The position numbers and the translations under genes are program-made. A stretch of DNA of 64,000 nt from Allonocardiopsis opalescens (GTDB lineage Bacteria; Actinomycetota; Actinomycetes; Streptosporangiales; Streptosporangiaceae). Position 1 is the stretch's first letter. Every line of letters begins with the position of its first letter. The notes under the pieces were generated by a model. It was not told the origin of the DNA and searched no databases. It saw only the letters and a program-made list of their open reading frames with translations. Positions 59,868-64,000 of this stretch are shown here, piece by piece. The stretch spans positions 124,001-188,000 of the forward strand of contig NZ_PVZC01000002.1 in assembly GCF_003002095.1 (NCBI RefSeq), read 5' to 3'.

Positions 59868-61880
59868 ATGCCCGAGCCCGCCCCCTACGGCGGCTGGACC
59901 TCGCCGATCGGCGCCCGGGACGCCGCCGGGCACGGCGGGCGGCCGGGCTGGCCGACCGCCGCCGGCGGCGAGCTGTGGTGGACCGAGCCGCGTCCGCTGG
60001 AGGGCGGCCGGGTGGCGCTGGTGCGGCGCCGCTCCGACGGTACGGCCGCCGACGCGCTGCCGGCGCCGTGGAACGCGCGCAGCCGGGTGCACGAGTACGG
60101 CGGGCGGCCCTTCGCGCTGGTCGGCGGCGGCGCGGGGGCGGGTGGGCCGAGTGTGGTGTTCAGCGAGTTCACCGACCAGCGGCTGTACCGGTGGGAGCCC
60201 GACGGCGGCGGCGAGCCCTATCCGATCACCCCGGAGCCGGCGGCGCCGGCCGGGCTGCGCTACGTCGACCCGGTGCCGGTGCCCGGCGGGCGCGAGCTGT
60301 GGTGCGTGCGGGAGCGCTTCACCGGCCCCGCCCCCACCGACGTGCGCCGCTCGATCGTGGCGGTGCCGCTGGACGGTTCGGCGGCCGAGCGGGGCGACGC
60401 CATACGGGTGCTGGTGGAGGGCCACCATTTCCTGGCCTGCCCCCGCCCCTCCCCCGACGGCACCACTCTGGCCTGGATCGGCTGGGACCACCCCGACATG
60501 CCGTGGGACTCCACCGAGCTGCTGGTCGCGCCGATCGCCGCCGACGGCACCGTGGGCCCGGCCCGCGCGGTGGCCGGCGGGGCGGGTGAGGCGGTGGTGC
60601 AGGCGGGATGGACGGCCGATGGGCGGCTGCTGGCGGTCACCGATCCCGGCGGCTGGTGGAACCTCTACCAGGTGCAGCCGGACGAGGGCCCCAGGGCGGC
60701 GGTGAACCTGTGCCCGCGCGAGGAGGAGTTCGGCGGCCCGATGTGGCAGCTGGGCATGGAGTGGTTCGCGCCGCTGCCCGATGGGCGGGTGGCGGTGCTG
60801 CACGGCACCTCCTCGGTGCGGCTGAGCCTGCTCGACCCGGGCACCGGGGAGCTGGTGCCGGGCGCCGCCCCGCACACCGAGTGGGCGCCGGCCCTGGCGG
60901 TGGCCGCCGACGGCGGGGTGGTGGGCGTCGCCGCCTCCCCGGAGCGCTCCTACCAGGTGGTGGCCGTCGACGCCTCGGGCCGCTCCTGGACGCCGCTGAC
61001 CGGCGCGGAGGGCTACGGCCCCGACCCCGCCGACCCGCTCGCCCCCTACCTGCCGCGGCCGCGCGCCCGCACCTTCGCCGGGGAGGGCGGCCGCGAGGTG
61101 CACGCCAGCGTCTACCCGCCCTACAACCCCGACTTCACCGGCCCGCCCGGCGCGCCCGCCCCCTACGTGGTCTTCGCGCACGGCGGCCCGACCAGCCGCG
61201 CCCCGATGGTGCGCGACCTGGAGATCGCGTACTTCACCAGCCGGGGCATCGGGGTGGCGGAGGTGAACTACGGCGGCTCCACCGGCCACGGCCGCGCCTA
61301 CCGGGAGCGGCTGCGGGAGAACTGGGGCCTGGTGGACGTGGCCGACTGCGCGGCCGTGGCCCGCGCCCTGGTGGAGCAGGGCGCGGCCGACCCGGCCCGG
61401 CTGGCGATCCGCGGCGGCAGCGCGGGCGGCTGGACGGCCGCGGCCGCGCTCACCTCCGTCGACGTGTTCGCCTGCGGCACGATCCTGTACCCGATCCTGG
61501 ACCTGGCGGGCTGGCGCACCGGCGAGACCCACGACTTCGAGTCGCAGTACCTGGAGAGCCTGGTGGGCCCGTGGCCGGCCGCCAGGGAGCGCTACCGGGA
61601 GCGCTCGCCGATCAACCGGGCCGAGCGGCTGTCGGCGCCGTTCGTGCTGATGCAGGGGCTTGAGGACGTGATCTGCCCGCCGGTGCAGTCCGAGCGCTTC
61701 CTGGAGCGGCTGCGCGGGCGGGGGGTGCCGCACGCCTACCTGGCCTTCCCCGGCGAGCAACACGGCTTCCGCCGCGCCGAGACGGTCGCGGCGGCGCTGG
61801 AGGCGGAGCTGGGGCTGTACGCGCGGGTGATGGGCTTCAGCCCGCCCGGGGTGCCGCCGCTGGAGCTGGTGCAGTCGTGA
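59868..61880 (+). CDS. S9-family prolyl oligopeptidase-type peptidase
   Basis: A 670-residue serine peptidase. The N-terminal two-thirds is a beta-propeller-like region (WWTEPRPLEGGRVALVRRR, repeated WD-like turns). The C-terminal alpha/beta-hydrolase has PYVVFAHGGPTSRAP for the oxyanion hole, the nucleophile Ser518 in GGSAGGWTAAAAL, the acid Asp in LEDVICPP and His in GEQHGFRRAE. This is the acyl-peptide hydrolase/dipeptidyl peptidase group. There is no signal peptide, so it should work on imported peptides. GGAGG lies before ATG 59868; the stop overlaps the S66 start (GTGA). Confidence 0.92.
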   Translation: MPEPAPYGGWTSPIGARDAAGHGGRPGWPTAAGGELWWTEPRPLEGGRVALVRRRSDGTAADALPAPWNARSRVHEYGGRPFALVGGGAGAGGPSVVFSEFTDQRLYRWEPDGGGEPYPITPEPAAPAGLRYVDPVPVPGGRELWCVRERFTGPAPTDVRRSIVAVPLDGSAAERGDAIRVLVEGHHFLACPRPSPDGTTLAWIGWDHPDMPWDSTELLVAPIAADGTVGPARAVAGGAGEAVVQAGWTADGRLLAVTDPGGWWNLYQVQPDEGPRAAVNLCPREEEFGGPMWQLGMEWFAPLPDGRVAVLHGTSSVRLSLLDPGTGELVPGAAPHTEWAPALAVAADGGVVGVAASPERSYQVVAVDASGRSWTPLTGAEGYGPDPADPLAPYLPRPRARTFAGEGGREVHASVYPPYNPDFTGPPGAPAPYVVFAHGGPTSRAPMVRDLEIAYFTSRGIGVAEVNYGGSTGHGRAYRERLRENWGLVDVADCAAVARALVEQGAADPARLAIRGGSAGGWTAAAALTSVDVFACGTILYPILDLAGWRTGETHDFESQYLESLVGPWPAARERYRERSPINRAERLSAPFVLMQGLEDVICPPVQSERFLERLRGRGVPHAYLAFPGEQHGFRRAETVAAALEAELGLYARVMGFSPPGVPPLELVQS

Positions 61881-62836
61881 CGGCCGGGGTCCGGGAGGGC
61901 GCCCCGCCGCTGCGCGAGCTGGTGCGGCCGCCCCGGCTGCGGCCCGGTGACCGGGTCGCGGTGGTCGCGCCGAGCAGCCCGGTGCCGCCGGAGGTGCTGG
62001 CGGAGGGCTGCGCGCTGCTGCGCGGCTGGGGCCTGGAGGTGGAGGTGGCGCCGCATGTGCTGCGGCGGCACCGCTCGCTGCCGCACCTGGCCGGCTCCGA
62101 CGCGGGGAAGGTCGACGACCTGCAGGCGGCCTGGCTGGATCCGGGGGTGGCGGCGGTGCTGTGCGCGCGGGGCGGCTACGGCGCGCACCGGATCGTGGAC
62201 CTGCTGGACTGGGCGGCGCTGGCGGCGGCGCCGCCGAAGGTGCTGGCCGGGTTCAGCGACGTCACCGCCCTGCACACCGCCTTCGCGGTCCGGCTCGGCC
62301 TGTCCACCCTGCACGCGCCGATGCCGGGCAGTCCGCTGCTCACCGGTGACGAGCGCGGCCAGGAGCTGCTGCGCCGCGCCCTGTTCGAGCCGGAGTCGGT
62401 CCAGGTGCTGGGCGGCCCCGACGCGGTGCCCCTGGTCGGCGGGCGGGCGCGCGGGATCACGGTGGGCGGCTGCGCGAGCCTGCTCGCCGCCGACCTGGGC
62501 ACCCCCACCGCGCTGCCGGGGGCGCGCGGCGGCATCCTGCTGCTGGAGGACATCGGCGAGGAGCCGGGGCGGCTGGACCGGATCCTCACCCAGCTGCTGC
62601 GCAGCGGCTGGCTGGACGGGGTGGCCGGGATCGCGCTGGGTTCGTGGGAGGACTGCGGCCCTCCCGAGGTGCTGCGGGCGCTGATGCTGGACCGGCTCGG
62701 CCCGCTGGGGGTGCCGATCGTGTGGGAGCACGGCTTCGGCCACTGCGGCAGCCAGTTCACCGTGCCGCTGGGGGTGCCGGCGGTGCTGGACGCCGACGCG
62801 GGCCTGCTCACCCTGGAGCTGCCGGCGCTGCGCTGA
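61877..62836 (+). CDS. S66-family LD-carboxypeptidase / MccF-like peptidase
   Basis: A 319-residue serine carboxypeptidase. LRPGDRVAVVAPSSPVPPEVL opens the N domain, AVLCARGGYGAHRIVDLLDW is the family block next to the nucleophile region, and PKVLAGFSDVTALHTAF follows. GILLLEDIGEEPGRLDRILTQLL and GHCGSQFTVPLGVPAVLDAD carry the conserved Glu and His. LD-carboxypeptidases cut the L-Lys/meso-DAP-D-Ala bond of murein tetrapeptides; MccF relatives detoxify microcin C. With M55 in the same operon, murein-peptide recycling is the simpler reading. GTG start coupled to the S9 gene. Confidence 0.92.
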   Translation: MTAGVREGAPPLRELVRPPRLRPGDRVAVVAPSSPVPPEVLAEGCALLRGWGLEVEVAPHVLRRHRSLPHLAGSDAGKVDDLQAAWLDPGVAAVLCARGGYGAHRIVDLLDWAALAAAPPKVLAGFSDVTALHTAFAVRLGLSTLHAPMPGSPLLTGDERGQELLRRALFEPESVQVLGGPDAVPLVGGRARGITVGGCASLLAADLGTPTALPGARGGILLLEDIGEEPGRLDRILTQLLRSGWLDGVAGIALGSWEDCGPPEVLRALMLDRLGPLGVPIVWEHGFGHCGSQFTVPLGVPAVLDADAGLLTLELPALR

Positions 62837-62847
62837 GGCGCGGCGGC

Positions 62848-63918
62848 TCAGGCGCGGGCGCGCGCCGCGGCGTAGTGGCAGGCGGCCTGGGCCTCGCCGG
62901 AGCCGGCCAGGATGGCGGGGTCCTCGGTCTGGCAGCGCTCGGCGACCCCCGCCTCCTCGGCGGCGCCCGAGGCCAGGATCGGGCAGCGCACGTGGAAGCG
63001 GCAGCCGGGCGGCACCCGGGAGGGGTCGGGCGGCTCGCCCGACAGCACCACCGGGATGCCCGCCCGCGCCTCGGGCAGCACCGACAGCAGCGCCTGCGTG
63101 TAGGGGTGCTCGGGGGCGACCAGGATCTTCTCCACCGGCCCGGTCTCCACGATCCTGCCCAGGTACATCACCGCGACCCGGTCGGCGATGTTCCAGGCCA
63201 GGCCGAGGTCGTGCGTGACGACCAGCGCGGACAGGCCGAGTTCGTCGCGCAGCCGCAGCAGCAGCGCCAGGATCTCGCCGCGCACGGAGGCGTCCAGGGA
63301 GGCGACGGGCTCGTCGGCCACGATCACCTTCGGCTCCAGCACCAGCGCTCCGGCGATCACCACCCGCTGCCGCTGGCCGCCGGACAGCTCGTGCGGGTAG
63401 CGCAGGAAGAAGCGCTCGGGCGGGCGCAGCCCGGCGCGGGCCAGCGCGTCGGCGACCCGCTCGCGTTCGTCGGCGGCGCCGCCGTGGATGCGCAGCCCCT
63501 CGGCGACGGCCTCGTAGACGGTGTGCCGGGGGTTGAGCGAGCCGGCGGGGTCCTGGAGGACCAGCTGCACCTCGCGCCGGTAGGCGCGCAGCGCCCGGCT
63601 GCGGTAGGACAGCGGCCGCCCGGCGTAGCTGACGGTGCCCGCGCTGGGCCGCTCCAGGCCGAGCAGGGTGCGGGCCAGGGTGGTCTTCCCGCAGCCGGAC
63701 TCGCCGACCAGGGCGACGATCTCGCCGGCGCCCACGTCCAGGTGCACGCCGTCGACCGCCCGCGCCGGCGGTGCGCCGCGCCGTCCGGCGAAGCGCACCG
63801 ACAGGCCGGCGGCGCTGAGCACCGGCACGGCGGTCCGGGGCTCGGCGGGCTCGGCGGTCCGCTCGGTCACCGCGTCGCTGATGGGGACCACTCCCTCTCC
63901 ACTGCTGGGGCCGGGCAC
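62848..63918 (-). CDS. Dipeptide/oligopeptide ABC transporter ATP-binding protein (OppF/DppF-like)
   Basis: A 356-residue ATPase. Walker A is GESGCGKTT (about 74-82), the Q-loop is in VQLVLQDPAGSLNP, the signature is LSGGQRQRV, Walker B is VIVADEPVASLD, and the H-loop VVTHDLG. The C-terminal oligo_HPY region PPGCRFHVRCPI is specific to peptide and nickel importers. GTG 63918 follows GGAG by 7 bases and sits 4 bp after the upstream ATPase stop. It is convergent with the peptidase operon, 11 bp apart, suggesting a shared peptide-use locus. Confidence 0.94.
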   Translation of the reverse strand: MPGPSSGEGVVPISDAVTERTAEPAEPRTAVPVLSAAGLSVRFAGRRGAPPARAVDGVHLDVGAGEIVALVGESGCGKTTLARTLLGLERPSAGTVSYAGRPLSYRSRALRAYRREVQLVLQDPAGSLNPRHTVYEAVAEGLRIHGGAADERERVADALARAGLRPPERFFLRYPHELSGGQRQRVVIAGALVLEPKVIVADEPVASLDASVRGEILALLLRLRDELGLSALVVTHDLGLAWNIADRVAVMYLGRIVETGPVEKILVAPEHPYTQALLSVLPEARAGIPVVLSGEPPDPSRVPPGCRFHVRCPILASGAAEEAGVAERCQTEDPAILAGSGEAQAACHYAAARARA

Positions 63919-63922
63919 GGCG

Positions 63923-64000
63923 CTACTCCGGCGCGGGCCGCCCGGCCGCCGCCGCGGCGCCGGGCGCCGACTCGGGGAGCAGGGCGTCGAGTTCGGCCGG
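63923..64000 (-). CDS. C-terminal end of an ABC transporter gene, probably OppD/DppD (partial)
   Basis: The last 25 codons, ending AELDALLPESAPGA...GRPAPE then TAG. It reads in the same direction as, and ends 4 bp before, the OppF-like ATPase. By the standard order of peptide transporter operons it should be the partner ATPase OppD/DppD, but no motif lies inside the window. Confidence 0.45.
   Translation of the reverse strand, partial: PAELDALLPESAPGAAAAAGRPAPE

Overview
The window comes from a very GC-rich actinomycete chromosome. The evidence is the strong third-position GC bias, GTG starts, 4-8 bp gene overlaps, and actinobacteria-typical families: a DUF574 SAM methyltransferase, DUF6082/DUF6879 proteins, a deazaflavin-dependent nitroreductase, a valine-dehydrogenase-type enzyme and a Zur-controlled set of zinc-free ribosomal proteins. 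Streptomyces/Nocardiopsis-like relatives are plausible, but the sequence alone does not fix the genus. I see no rRNA, tRNA, intact prophage or CRISPR array.

Layout. 0-4 kb: a truncated tyrosine phosphatase and a divergent TetR regulator, then dTDP-glucose 4,6-dehydratase, a flavin reductase and a DUF4291 protein. 4-11 kb: a secreted M14 carboxypeptidase, an unknown protein, two methyltransferases and a phytanoyl-CoA-dioxygenase-like enzyme. 11-15 kb: the phenylacetyl-CoA epoxidase operon paaABCDE, read leftward from a PaaR-type operator. 15-21 kb: AraC, VOC, a flavin monooxygenase, a lower-GC DUF6082/DUF6879 trio, a Ddn-type reductase and a MerR/membrane-protein pair. 21-26 kb: a secreted GH16 glucanase with a ricin-B lectin domain, a DUF4239 membrane protein, a Pro/Glu-rich wall-spanning protein and a second MerR.

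26.4-30.1 kb is a zinc-limitation island: rpmE2, rpmG2, a CobW-family protein, znuA and zur, with two matching Zur-box-like sites. 30-36 kb: valine/leucine dehydrogenase, a ROK regulator, an MMPL transporter, and a TetR facing a broken SDR gene across a double operator. 37-39.6 kb: the xylBA operon under a clear promoter/operator. 39.7-41.7 kb: an Ada-AlkA fusion coupled to an Ogt methyltransferase. 41.7-45.4 kb is accessory: hairpin repeats with DnaA-box-like sequences, a possible recombinase relic, small unknown genes, and a membrane pentapeptide protein built from twelve 30-bp repeats.

45.4-52.4 kb groups polyphosphate and housecleaning functions: CYTH-CHAD, an RmlD-like SDR, MutT/SixA and ppk, followed by GPP34. 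52.5-54.6 kb: a PfkB sugar kinase facing an IclR regulator across a duplicated operator. 54.8-57.5 kb: an NlpC/P60 hydrolase, an unknown protein and a third MerR. 57.6-64 kb: a tightly overlapping operon of four peptidases (M55, M20, S9, S66), convergent with a Dpp/Opp-type ABC transporter operon. This looks like a peptide or peptidoglycan-fragment scavenging locus.

Recurring regulatory features are MerR-type promoters with 19-20 bp spacers and -10 hexamers 6-8 bases before the start codon, which points to leaderless mRNAs.
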